From: Pseudomonadota bacterium
GTDB lineage: Bacteria; Pseudomonadota; Gammaproteobacteria; Steroidobacterales; Steroidobacteraceae
Reading direction: 5' to 3'
Assembly: GCA_023433705.1 (NCBI GenBank)
Contig: JAEYUC010000010.1
Coordinates: forward strand, 1 to 62,124
DNA: 62,124 bases
Below are positions 43,621-52,498 of the stretch, piece by piece. The notes below the pieces were generated by a model. The model did no database searches. It was given only the letters and a program-made list of their open reading frames with translations, and was not told where the DNA came from. Position numbers and translations under genes: made by a program. The first letter of the stretch is position 1. Each line of letters begins with the position of its first letter.

Positions 43621-44706
43621 ATGTCTGAACTCCGCCTCCCCGCCGAAAAAAAATTCGCGGACGAACTCGCTGCGCTGGCCAAAGAGGATCAAGGACCCAA
43701 GCCGCCTCAGTGGCGCTTGACCCCCCGCGCGGTGGAGACATACATCATGGGCAGCCCAAAGCCCGTGGGTGGCGTAACCATCACGCCGAAGTACATCGGC
43801 GACCGCTCGCTCGTGCAGGTGGCGATCGCCACGCTGGCATCCGATCGCGCCCTCATGCTGGCCGGCGAGCCCGGCACCGCCAAGAGCTGGCTCTCCGAAC
43901 ACCTGTCCGCCGCCATCTGCGGCACATCGCTGCTCACGGTGCAGGGCACCGCCGGCACGAGTGAGGACCATCTCAAGTACGGCTGGAATTACGCCCTGCT
44001 GATCGCGGAGGGCCCGACCGAGCGCGCACTGGTTCCCTCGCCGATCCTTCGCGCAATGCGCGACGGCGCCATCGCGCGCGTCGAGGAAATCACGCGCACC
44101 AGCCCGGAAGTGCAGGACGCACTCATCTCGATCCTCTCCGAAAAACAGATCGCGATCCCGGAGCTGAACCAGACCGCCAGCGCACAACGCGGTTTCAGCA
44201 TCATCGCGACCGCCAACACGCGCGATCGGGGCGTGAACGAAATGAGCGCGGCGCTCAAGCGCCGCTTCAACTTCGTCACGGTCCCGGTGGTCGACGATCT
44301 CGAGCAGGAGATCAAGATCGTCAAGCAGCGCGAGGCGCAGCTGCGGACCGACTATCAAGTGGGCGCGCCGCCGCCGGACGAGCTGACGAAGCTGCTGGTC
44401 ACCGTGTTCCAGGAGCTGCGCAGCGGCGCGTCCAAGGACGGGAAGACGAAGGTGCGCTCGCCGAGCGGTGTCCTATCTACCGCCGAGGCCATCAGCGTGC
44501 TGTTCAACAGCGGGATCCTGGCGCAGAGCTTCGGCAATGGCGCCGTCGGTGGATCCGAGCTGGCACGCGCGCTGGTCGGTGCCCTCGCCAAGGAAGGCAA
44601 CGACGACCTGAAGGTGCTGCGCGAATACGTCGAGACCGTCGCGAAGGGCCGCAGCGGTGAATGGAAGGACTTCTACAAGGCGGCCCGCCAGACCACGACG
44701 TCATGA
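43621..44706 (+). CDS. MoxR-type AAA+ ATPase
   Basis: 361 residues. Walker A GEPGTAKSW (82-90), a Walker B position reading ARVEEITR (152-159) where most MoxR proteins have a hydrophobic run and Asp-Glu, so the first acid is Glu here, then sensor 1 region FSIIATANTRDRG and arginine-finger region LKRRFNFVTVPVV. MoxR ATPases act as chaperones that insert metal or remodel partners together with VWA proteins (RavA-ViaA, MoxR-VWA). Its stop overlaps the next start (ATGA), first gene of a four-gene operon. The 219-bp upstream gap has no other gene. Confidence 0.9.
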   Translation: MSELRLPAEKKFADELAALAKEDQGPKPPQWRLTPRAVETYIMGSPKPVGGVTITPKYIGDRSLVQVAIATLASDRALMLAGEPGTAKSWLSEHLSAAICGTSLLTVQGTAGTSEDHLKYGWNYALLIAEGPTERALVPSPILRAMRDGAIARVEEITRTSPEVQDALISILSEKQIAIPELNQTASAQRGFSIIATANTRDRGVNEMSAALKRRFNFVTVPVVDDLEQEIKIVKQREAQLRTDYQVGAPPPDELTKLLVTVFQELRSGASKDGKTKVRSPSGVLSTAEAISVLFNSGILAQSFGNGAVGGSELARALVGALAKEGNDDLKVLREYVETVAKGRSGEWKDFYKAARQTTTS

Positions 44707-47039
44707 GCCTGCGCGAGGTGCACCTGTTTCCGGTGCGCCACCACTCGCCGCGGGCGGCGGGTTGCCTGCGGAGCTGGCTCGAGAAGGTGCGGCCCGAGCT
44801 GATCCTCGTCGAAGGGCCGAGCGACGCGGAATCGCTGATCCCGATCATCACGGACCAGGAGTCGCAGCCGCCGATCGCGATCCTTGCCTACAGCACCGAC
44901 GGACAGCCGCAGAGCTGCATGTGGCCCTTCGTGCGCTATTCGCCCGAGTACGAAGCGCTGCGCTGGGCCAAGGAAAACGGCGTCAAGGCCAAGTTCGTCG
45001 ACTGGCCATCGGGAGCCGCGCTCGGCGCGTCGCGCAAGGCGGCGAAAGAAGCCGCCGAAAAGGATCCGGAAGACCCGACTCCCGCGCCGACACCGGAGCA
45101 GGCGAGCGATCCGGACGCAACCGCGGACCCCGGACATCGGCACCAGCGCCTGGCGGACCGATTCGATCTGCGCCACTTCGACGAATTCTGGGACGCGTGG
45201 TTCGAAACGCCGGATCACGACGCGGATCGGTTTCGCGAAGCCATCACGGCGTTCGCCGACTACATCGCGCCCGCCGCCGATCGCGATCCCGAGAGCGCCT
45301 TGCGCGACCGCATCATGGCCGAGGCCATCGAAACGCAGATTCGCAATGGCGTGGCGCCGGACCGGATCGTCGCGGTGCTGGGCGCCGCCCACGTCGCGGC
45401 CATCGTGCGCGGCGATCCACGCGTCGACACGCCGTTGCCCGAAAAGGTGCCGACGGCACTGGCCGTGGTTCCCTACTCCTATCTACGCCTGAGCGAATCG
45501 AGCGGCTACGGCGCCGGCAACCGCGCGCCGTGGTACTACGAGCGCGTCTATGAGAACGAGCTCGATTTCAACCAAGCATCGCTGGTCGTGCTCATCGAGT
45601 TCGCCGCCAGCATGCGCCTGCGTGGGTTCGCGGTCTCGCTGGCCGACGTCATCGAGGCCTATCGACTCTGCGTGACCCTCGCGGCGTTGCGCGGCAAGTC
45701 CGCGCCGGGCGCGGACGAGCTGGCCGAAGCGGCGCGCGCCACCATCACGCGCGGCCAGGAACCGCCGATCCGCGAATTCCTCACGCCGCTCATGATCGGC
45801 CGCCGGGTAGGCAGGCTCGGGAGCGCGGCGGGCCGCAACTCGCTGCAACGCGAGTTCGCGGAAGGTCTGAAGAAATTCGGTTTCCCGCACCGGGATGAAC
45901 TGGAAACCGTCACGCTGCGCCTCGCCGATACGACGCAGTCGGCGGCCAGTCTTTTCCTCCACCGGCTGCGCGTCGCGGATATTCCATACGCGAGTTACGC
46001 GGGCTCCCAGTCGGTTTCGGCCGCCGGCAAGACGAAGCAGGCCGAGGAAGCGGGCGGTTATGGCGCGCTGTCGCGAGTGCGCGAGCATTGGCAGGTGCAG
46101 TGGACACCGGCGACCGAAGTCGCGCTCGCCGAACGCGTCATCTACGGCGAAAGCTTCGGGGAAGTCTGCGAGCGCAAGCTGAACGAGGCGCTCCAGGACA
46201 CGAAGCACGCGGCCGACGCGACGCGGATGTTGGTGGATGCGGTTCTCACCGAGGCGATGAAGGCCACCGCGCGCTCCCTCGATGTCGCCGAGCGACTGAG
46301 CAGCACCGATGAGGACATCGAGAGTCTGAGCCAGGCCGCCCGCACCCTGGCGGGACTGAAGAGTTTCGGCAGCTCGCGTCCGCAATTGACGCAACTCACG
46401 GGCACCGTGGATCGCCTGCTCGTCGGCACCTTCACGCGTGCGACGCTGCGACTGCCGCTCTCACTACTCGGCGATGCGGAAGCCACCGCACCCGCGTGTC
46501 GCGCCATGACGGTGCTCCAGGAGCTCGCGCTGACACAGCCGGGGCTGGATCGCGCGGCCTGGTTCGCCGGCTTGCAGGGGATCGCCGGCGATGAAACCGT
46601 CGAGCCGACGGCGGCAGGGACCGCGGCGGCACTCCTCTATCTGGCGCGCGAGTGCGACGACGAGCGTTTGCGGGCATTGCTCGATCGCCGGCTCGCCGAC
46701 ACCATCACGCCTGCCCGCAGCGCGGATTTCCTCGCGGGATTCTTCTCCGTGAATGCGCTCGTGTTGCTGAAGAATCGCGACATCGTCGCGGCACTTAGCG
46801 CGTTCCTCGCGGGACTCGGCGCGGAAGCTTTCCGTGACACGCTGCCGGCGTTGCGTCGGGCCTTTTCCGTGCTCGGCGCGAGCGAGCGTCGCTTCCTCCT
46901 GGAACACATCGTCGCGCTCCATGGTGGTGAGGCGAAATCCGAGAGCGCCCAGGTGCTCACCGCACCGGACAAGGCAGCGCTCAAGGATCTGGGAGACACG
47001 CTGGGCAAGGCCCTCGACGATCTGGACGACCTCCTGTGA
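44703..47039 (+). CDS. DUF5682 family protein (ChaN/TraB/EreA-like fold predicted)
   Basis: 778 residues, soluble. The N-terminus VHLFPVRHHSPRAAGCL (about 6-22) and LILVEGPSDAESLIP (33-47) match the DUF5682 family, which I recall as related to the TIKI/TraB/ChaN/EreA hydrolase superfamily; VAVLGAAHVAAIVRGDPR near 223-240 would supply a second His motif. The long C-terminal part is helical with regular Leu/Ala spacing. Known, as I recall, to travel with MoxR, VWA and SWIM genes. The biochemical activity is unproven. ATGA overlap upstream and GTGA overlap downstream. Confidence 0.8.
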   Translation: MSLREVHLFPVRHHSPRAAGCLRSWLEKVRPELILVEGPSDAESLIPIITDQESQPPIAILAYSTDGQPQSCMWPFVRYSPEYEALRWAKENGVKAKFVDWPSGAALGASRKAAKEAAEKDPEDPTPAPTPEQASDPDATADPGHRHQRLADRFDLRHFDEFWDAWFETPDHDADRFREAITAFADYIAPAADRDPESALRDRIMAEAIETQIRNGVAPDRIVAVLGAAHVAAIVRGDPRVDTPLPEKVPTALAVVPYSYLRLSESSGYGAGNRAPWYYERVYENELDFNQASLVVLIEFAASMRLRGFAVSLADVIEAYRLCVTLAALRGKSAPGADELAEAARATITRGQEPPIREFLTPLMIGRRVGRLGSAAGRNSLQREFAEGLKKFGFPHRDELETVTLRLADTTQSAASLFLHRLRVADIPYASYAGSQSVSAAGKTKQAEEAGGYGALSRVREHWQVQWTPATEVALAERVIYGESFGEVCERKLNEALQDTKHAADATRMLVDAVLTEAMKATARSLDVAERLSSTDEDIESLSQAARTLAGLKSFGSSRPQLTQLTGTVDRLLVGTFTRATLRLPLSLLGDAEATAPACRAMTVLQELALTQPGLDRAAWFAGLQGIAGDETVEPTAAGTAAALLYLARECDDERLRALLDRRLADTITPARSADFLAGFFSVNALVLLKNRDIVAALSAFLAGLGAEAFRDTLPALRRAFSVLGASERRFLLEHIVALHGGEAKSESAQVLTAPDKAALKDLGDTLGKALDDLDDLL

Positions 47040-48232
47040 GCCTCACCAGGGAAAATGCCACGGCATTGCTACGCTGGCGGCTGGTCCTCGGCAGCGAAGC
47101 CGAACGCGCCGTGCCGCAGATGGGACTCGCCGAGTTGCTGGGTGACCCGGTGCTCGACCTGGAAGCACTGGGGATGGGCACCGGGGAGGTGGAGGACCTC
47201 GACGACACTCTCGACTTCGTCTACGGCCCGCAGCGCACGAAGGGCCTGACTACCTACATCCCCAAATGGCTCGAACGCGTGCGGCAGTTCTTCACCGCGG
47301 ACGTGGTGGCGCTGGTTCAGAAGGATGCCATCGAGAAGAAGGGTCTCACGCGGCTGCTGTTCGAGCCCGAGACCTTGCCTTATCTCGAAAAGACGCCGGA
47401 CCTCGTGGCGACCCTTCTCGCCGCGCGTTCGCTCGTGCCCGACGACGCGAAGGAAATGGCCCGCAAGATAGTTCGCGAAGTCGTATATGAACTGCGCCGC
47501 AAGCTGCAGACCCAGACGCGTACGGCCATCCTGGGCGCCGTGAAGCGCAATTCGCGCAGTCCATTCAAGGTGGCGCGCAACCTCGACTGGCGCCGCACGG
47601 TGCAACGCAACCTGCATACGTACGATCCGAAGCGGAAACGCCTCGTGCCCGAATCCTTCCATTTCCTGTCCAACCAGCGCCGGCAGGGGGAATGGGAGGT
47701 GGTGATCCTGGTGGACCAATCCGGCTCGATGGCGGTGAGCGTGATCTACAGCTCCATCATGGCGGCCATCTTCGCGTCGCTCGATGTGTTGAAGACGCGG
47801 CTCGCGTTCTTCAATGACAAGACCGTCGCGGACATGACGCCGCACCTGACCGACCCGGTGGACATCCTGTTCAGCGCGCAACTCGGCGGCGCCGAGAACT
47901 ACAACCTGGCCCTGGATTATGCAAAGGAGAACTTCATCCAGCGCCCGGAGAAAACGTTGTTGCTGTTCATCACGGATCTCTTCCACACGGCCGGAGACAA
48001 TGCGCGCTTCCTGCAGCAGGTGCGCGAGCTGGTGGAGTCGGACGTGAAGTTCATGGTGCTGTTGAAACTCTCGGACGCAGGGCAGCCCAGCTACAACCGC
48101 GACCTCGCGCAGGAGCTGACGAAGATCGGCGCGCATTGTTTCGGCTCCACGCCCAAACTACTGATCGAGATCATGGAACGCATCCTGAAGCATCAGCCGT
48201 ACGACCACCTGGCTCGCAACCCCACGCCATGA
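47036..48232 (+). CDS. VWA domain protein
   Basis: 398 residues, soluble. The N-terminal half is helical (YIPKWLERVRQFFTADVVALV); the C-terminal half is a von Willebrand A domain with an intact MIDAS, VILVDQSGSM (222-232), then LFITDLFHTAGD with the distal Asp. VWA partners of MoxR ATPases bind metal and substrate proteins. GTG start inside GTGA with the DUF5682 gene, and ATGA overlap with the SWIM gene, so strict co-expression is likely. Confidence 0.88.
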   Translation: MSLTRENATALLRWRLVLGSEAERAVPQMGLAELLGDPVLDLEALGMGTGEVEDLDDTLDFVYGPQRTKGLTTYIPKWLERVRQFFTADVVALVQKDAIEKKGLTRLLFEPETLPYLEKTPDLVATLLAARSLVPDDAKEMARKIVREVVYELRRKLQTQTRTAILGAVKRNSRSPFKVARNLDWRRTVQRNLHTYDPKRKRLVPESFHFLSNQRRQGEWEVVILVDQSGSMAVSVIYSSIMAAIFASLDVLKTRLAFFNDKTVADMTPHLTDPVDILFSAQLGGAENYNLALDYAKENFIQRPEKTLLLFITDLFHTAGDNARFLQQVRELVESDVKFMVLLKLSDAGQPSYNRDLAQELTKIGAHCFGSTPKLLIEIMERILKHQPYDHLARNPTP

Positions 48233-51105
48233 ACGACATACCTCCGCTGCCTTCGAGCCAGCTCAAGCTGGTCGTCACCGATCCGGACGAGCTCTCCAAG
48301 GGCCTCGGCGTTGCCGACAAGGGCGGGTTGAAGCACCTCGCGAGATACGGCAACAAGCTCTTCGCCGAGGCGGAAGGCAGCGGTAGTTCGCCCTATAAAG
48401 TGCAGATCGTTCACGACGCCGAGAAAGGTTATCGGGGTCGTTGCTCGTGCATGGCCGCGCGCACCCGGCCGTTCTGCAAACACGCCGCGGCGCTGATGGC
48501 TCTCTGGAGTCGCGACACGAAAGCCTTCGCGATGGCCGAAGCCGCGCCGGAATCGGGCGGCGATCCCGGCGCACCGGCCAAGCGGGCGAAAACCAAGACG
48601 GGAAAGGTCGATGCCGACGCGCTCATGCGCCAGGGCGTGGAGCAGACATTGACGCTCGTTCGCGAGCTCGCGCACTCCGGCATCACGACCATCGGCGAGG
48701 AGCGCATCGCGCAGGTGCGCTCGCTCGCCGAGACCTTGCGCGCGGAGCGCCTGCGTCGCATGAGCGCGCGGCTGCTGGAGCTGTCGGCGACGTTGAGCAC
48801 CGCCGCGCGCGATTACGCCGCGCTCGACACCGAGGAGTACGGAGCCGCGCTCGCGGATCTGTGGCTGGCCGCACGCCGCGTGCAAAAGCATCTCGATGGG
48901 GAAAAGCTTCCCCTCGAGCACGTCGAGACTTTGATCGGCCGTTCCTGGACCAAGAAGGACCGGACTCCGATGCAGGGACTCGAGCTCATCGAGTACGCGT
49001 TCGTCCAGGAGATCACCGCCGACGAATTCGTGATCCGCGAGAGCCGGTTCCTCGACCTGGCCGACGGCACTCACTACAGCGAGAAACAGATTCTCCCGGC
49101 GTTCCTCGCGAAACGTACCGCTCCGAAACGCAGTTACGAAGGTTTCGTGTTGTCAGGCGCGGGGGGAGGGCGCTACCCGGGCTTCGCGCCGCACCGGCTC
49201 GATCTGAGCGATGCCGGTTCCTTGCGAGCATTGGCGGGCGATGCCGTCTCGCGTATTCGCGATCACGCCATTCCTGGAATCGCGGCCGCGTTGACGCGGC
49301 TGACGGAGCACCGAAAGGATGTGTTCGCGCCGGACACTTTCCCCGTGGCCATTCGCGTGGATTCGCTCATGGCCGAGGGCGATCGCCTGCTGGCGCTGGA
49401 TGAATCGGGTGAGAGCCTGCTGATCGAGGCCGACGCGTCGGCGCAGATCGCACTCACCAGTGCGCTCGCGGGAGCAAATCTGCAGGTGATACTGGGCGAC
49501 CTGATGTTGTTAGGCGCCGTGCCTGCCCTTCAACCGCTGGCATTGCTCATGGAGCGGGACGGAGCGCCCGTTCTCGAATCTCTTCCAGCGGTGAGTGCCG
49601 AAGCGTTGCTGGGCGCGCGCAAACGCAAGGGCGCGCCGGTACCCGGGCGACGTCCGCGCTGGATCGACACCGCGCGCGAGCTCGGCGTGGGGGCGGCCGC
49701 GATCACGCTGGGCGAGGTGCGCGAAGAGCTGGCCGACATCCTCGCCGAAGGGCTGAGCGCACTGACGCAGCGCCGCGCCGACGGATTGGTCGAGCGCCTG
49801 CGACAACTCAACCTTGCCAAGCCCGCGGACCTTCTCGCGCAGACTGCGCAACACGCGGACCCCGCGCAGAAGATAGATGGTGTCGTGCGGCTCCTGCAGG
49901 TCCTGGGTATCGGATTGAGCCGGCTGGCCGCGAGCCGGAATGTGGACCGCAGCGGTCTCGTGCCGTCTCCGCTGCATCCGGCGATCTTCGTGTTTCCTCC
50001 CAAGGGAATCCTCGACGCGGAAGGCTTGCTGCAGGAACTGCACGCTCATCGTCTCGTTGGCCACAGCCGCGCCATCGCCATCGACCGCGCGCTCGGCAAC
50101 TTCGATGAGTCGACGCTTCTCCGGCTCGCGCCCACGCTGTTCGGCGATGGCAGCGTATCGAGCCTCGTCGCGAAAAAATATGCGGGCTATCCGGAGATGG
50201 CTCTGGACGTGTGTCGCACCATGCTCGGACAGGGCGAGCGTCGCTACACGATGAAAGGATGGTCTGCGCCCGCACGCGTCGCGCGACTCACGGCCGTACA
50301 AGTCCTGCAGCAGATGGCATCCCCGGATGCGCGCTACATGCTCAAATCCTTCCGCAGCACGGCGTCGAAAGATCCGGCTCTGCTGAGCTACCTGCGCGAG
50401 GCAGAAGGAGTGGATTCGAAAAAGGCACTTCCCGAGGACCTTCTGGACAAGCTCAACGCGGGCACATGGGAGAGCCGGGCCGAGGCGTTGGACCGCATCG
50501 TCAGTCAAGGTCTGCTCACAGCCTTGCCACACGTGCGACGGATCGCCGCCACGGATCCCAGCAGCCAGGTGCGCCATCGCGCGTGGTATGCGCAGGCCGC
50601 GCTTCTGGATGTGGATGCGGTTCCGCTCTGGATCGCGGCGCTGAAAAATCGGGCCCAGAACGACGATGCGGGGCGCGAAGCACTGCATGCGCTCGCGCAC
50701 ATCGGGGACAACCGCTCCATTGCCCCGCTGCTGGATGCTTTCGAAGAGGGCTACAAACCCACGCTGGTGGCGGATGCCATGCGCGCCTTTGGCCCGGCGA
50801 TCGTGCCGCCGCTGATGGACCGGCTCGAAGCCCGTCCCGATTTGCTGGACCGGAAGGTGACAGTCGATGTCGGAGCCGGCGTGGAGTTGGCCACCGTCGA
50901 CGAGATTCTGGCCCAACGCCTGACCGCGCCGCCGCCCGAATCCTTTGCCGCCAATGCCGTCGTCTATCTGAAGTTCTTCGGCAAGAATCCAGCGCTGCAA
51001 GGGGCGGTCGTGACGATGGTCCAGGCTCGAATCGACAGCGAGGGGCTCAAAATTCCGGGTGATCTCAAGCGCGCGCTTTCTCGCGCGACTTCGAAAGACA
51101 AATAG
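48229..51105 (+). CDS. SWIM zinc-finger protein with HEAT-like repeats
   Basis: 958 residues. A SWIM finger near the N-terminus reads RCSCMAARTRPFCKH (C72, C74, C83, H85), a zinc motif used in DNA or protein binding. A helical/beta middle region follows with no recognised catalytic motif. The C-terminal third contains HEAT-like repeats (LTALPHVRRIAATDPSSQVRHRAWY, REALHALAHIGDNRSIAPLLDAF, AMRAFGPAIVPPLMDRLEA). Last gene of the MoxR operon; no terminator hairpin is obvious before the sigma gene 113 bases later. Confidence 0.82.
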   Translation: MNDIPPLPSSQLKLVVTDPDELSKGLGVADKGGLKHLARYGNKLFAEAEGSGSSPYKVQIVHDAEKGYRGRCSCMAARTRPFCKHAAALMALWSRDTKAFAMAEAAPESGGDPGAPAKRAKTKTGKVDADALMRQGVEQTLTLVRELAHSGITTIGEERIAQVRSLAETLRAERLRRMSARLLELSATLSTAARDYAALDTEEYGAALADLWLAARRVQKHLDGEKLPLEHVETLIGRSWTKKDRTPMQGLELIEYAFVQEITADEFVIRESRFLDLADGTHYSEKQILPAFLAKRTAPKRSYEGFVLSGAGGGRYPGFAPHRLDLSDAGSLRALAGDAVSRIRDHAIPGIAAALTRLTEHRKDVFAPDTFPVAIRVDSLMAEGDRLLALDESGESLLIEADASAQIALTSALAGANLQVILGDLMLLGAVPALQPLALLMERDGAPVLESLPAVSAEALLGARKRKGAPVPGRRPRWIDTARELGVGAAAITLGEVREELADILAEGLSALTQRRADGLVERLRQLNLAKPADLLAQTAQHADPAQKIDGVVRLLQVLGIGLSRLAASRNVDRSGLVPSPLHPAIFVFPPKGILDAEGLLQELHAHRLVGHSRAIAIDRALGNFDESTLLRLAPTLFGDGSVSSLVAKKYAGYPEMALDVCRTMLGQGERRYTMKGWSAPARVARLTAVQVLQQMASPDARYMLKSFRSTASKDPALLSYLREAEGVDSKKALPEDLLDKLNAGTWESRAEALDRIVSQGLLTALPHVRRIAATDPSSQVRHRAWYAQAALLDVDAVPLWIAALKNRAQNDDAGREALHALAHIGDNRSIAPLLDAFEEGYKPTLVADAMRAFGPAIVPPLMDRLEARPDLLDRKVTVDVGAGVELATVDEILAQRLTAPPPESFAANAVVYLKFFGKNPALQGAVVTMVQARIDSEGLKIPGDLKRALSRATSKDK

Positions 51106-51170
51106 GGATCGCCCGGAGGGCACTCAACTTTGCCGTTGATCGGGGCGTCCGGTGAATCAGTGACTTAGAG

Positions 51171-51273
51171 AGTTCCGACGCCGCACTAACCTTTTCCCCT
51201 CCCCACCGTCCAAGTCCCGTGCTCACCCTTCTCAAACCCCGGGTTCAGCCGGACGCCTTCCAAACCGTCCTGA
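51171..51273 (+). repeat. Right copy of a ~90-bp direct repeat, covering the sigma gene promoter and start
   Basis: Matches the relic at 41085-41174 imperfectly (best core about 85% identical by hand). Includes ACTAACCTTTT about 30 bases before the GTG start; with CGTCC some 15 bases later this could be an ECF-type -35/-10 pair for self-regulation, but it is only a weak match. Confidence 0.6.
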
Positions 51274-51752
51274 ATGAACGCAGCAAGCGCTGGTACAACG
51301 CCTGCCTGCGCATCACACGCGACGCCGACCTGGCCGCGGACGCGGTCCAGGAAGCGCTGCTAAAAGCCTGGGACCGCCGCAACGAATTCCGCGGCGACGC
51401 GGCGCTCGATAGCTGGATCCATCGCATCGCGCTCAACGCGGCGATCGACCTGACTCGCAAACGCAAGCGTCGCGCCGAGGACCAGTTGGTCGACGACGCC
51501 CACGAGGCCGCGCCCTCCGAAACGCCGGACCAGGAGTACTCCCAGGAATCCCTGGGCCGCGACCTCTCTGTCGCGATGCAGCGCCTAACAACCATGGAGC
51601 GCCAGGCCTTCCTGCTCAAACACGTCGAAGGCTGGAAGCTCGACGAGATCGCCGAAACCCTCCAGACCAACGTCAACAACGTGAAGAGCGTGCTGTTCCG
51701 CGGGATCCGCAAGCTGCGCGTCGATCTGCACGTATGGCGGAGCGAATCATGA
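51219..51752 (+). CDS. ECF RNA polymerase sigma factor
   Basis: 177 residues. Region 2 (WYNACLRITRDADLAADAVQEALLKAWDRRNEFRGDAALDSWIHRIALNAAIDLTRKRKRR) and region 4 (LTTMERQAFLLKHVEGWKLDEIAETL, then VNNVKSVLFRGIRKLR) are clear. GTG start; the ATGA overlap with the next gene pairs it with an anti-sigma factor. The 5' end is repeated as a relic at 41 kb. Regulon unknown; the two HEAT-repeat genes behind it are likely cotranscribed. Confidence 0.93.
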   Translation: MLTLLKPRVQPDAFQTVLNERSKRWYNACLRITRDADLAADAVQEALLKAWDRRNEFRGDAALDSWIHRIALNAAIDLTRKRKRRAEDQLVDDAHEAAPSETPDQEYSQESLGRDLSVAMQRLTTMERQAFLLKHVEGWKLDEIAETLQTNVNNVKSVLFRGIRKLRVDLHVWRSES

Positions 51753-52483
51753 TCACCGACGACGAACTGCTTCTCTATTACTACCGTGATGGCCTCGACG
51801 ACGCCGACCGCGCGCGCATCGGCGCGGCGCTGGCCGCGCAGCCGGAGCTCGCGCAGCGGCTGCATCGCCTGGTCGGCCGTCTCGACGCGGTCGCGGCGAT
51901 CCCGGAAGTGAACGTGCCGCTGGAAACGCAGCAGCGCTGGAAGGCGGCGCTCGAGCAGACAGCGGCGCGGCGTCCAACTACTCAAAACCTGCGGCCGTTC
52001 CGCCCTTTCACTGACGCCCGCTGGCTCGCCGCCGCGGCGGCCGTGGTGGTAGCGGTGGTTTCGGTGTTCATGGTCATCGACTCCCCGCCGCCGGCCGCGC
52101 CGATCGCGAACGTCACGCCGCCGCCAGCGGCGGAAACGCCCGCAGGCGCGGTGGAATCATCCGCCTACGAGCGTGGCCTCAAGACGCACCTGGCCTCCAC
52201 GGAGCGCCAGCTCGCCTCGCTCGAAAGCGCCACGCCCGAGGAACGCACGCGCCTCATCGAAACCATCATCGAGCAGAACCGCATCTACGCGTTGGCCGCG
52301 GAGCGCGCCGGCGAGCCGCAGCTCGCGCGCGTGCTGCGCGCCTTCTCTCCGGTGCTCGAAAGCATGAAGTCCGAAGGCGGCGACGCCTCGGCCGACGCCG
52401 ACCAGCTCGCCTTCGAGATGCGAATCATGCAGCGCCGGCTCGGCGCCGCCACGGCCGTGAACACGAATTCCACCAATTTGTAG
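51749..52483 (+). CDS. Anti-sigma factor-like membrane protein
   Basis: 244 residues. The N-terminal 80 residues (ITDDELLLYYYRDGLDDADRARIGAAL) act as the likely sigma-binding domain without a zinc HxxxCxxC motif. A single membrane helix lies near 100-115 (AAAAAVVVAVVSVFMVI), followed by a periplasmic part with helices (RTRLIETIIEQNRIYALAAERAG). Translationally coupled to the sigma gene through ATGA, the usual arrangement. Identification is from position and architecture. Confidence 0.75.
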   Translation: MITDDELLLYYYRDGLDDADRARIGAALAAQPELAQRLHRLVGRLDAVAAIPEVNVPLETQQRWKAALEQTAARRPTTQNLRPFRPFTDARWLAAAAAVVVAVVSVFMVIDSPPPAAPIANVTPPPAAETPAGAVESSAYERGLKTHLASTERQLASLESATPEERTRLIETIIEQNRIYALAAERAGEPQLARVLRAFSPVLESMKSEGGDASADADQLAFEMRIMQRRLGAATAVNTNSTNL

Positions 52484-52498
52484 TCAGAGGTAGTCCCC

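Noticed and set aside
43621..48232. Interpretation of MoxR and VWA genes as RavA-ViaA
   Set aside because: The operon has the additional DUF5682 and SWIM genes with overlaps, and the Walker B differs from RavA-type.
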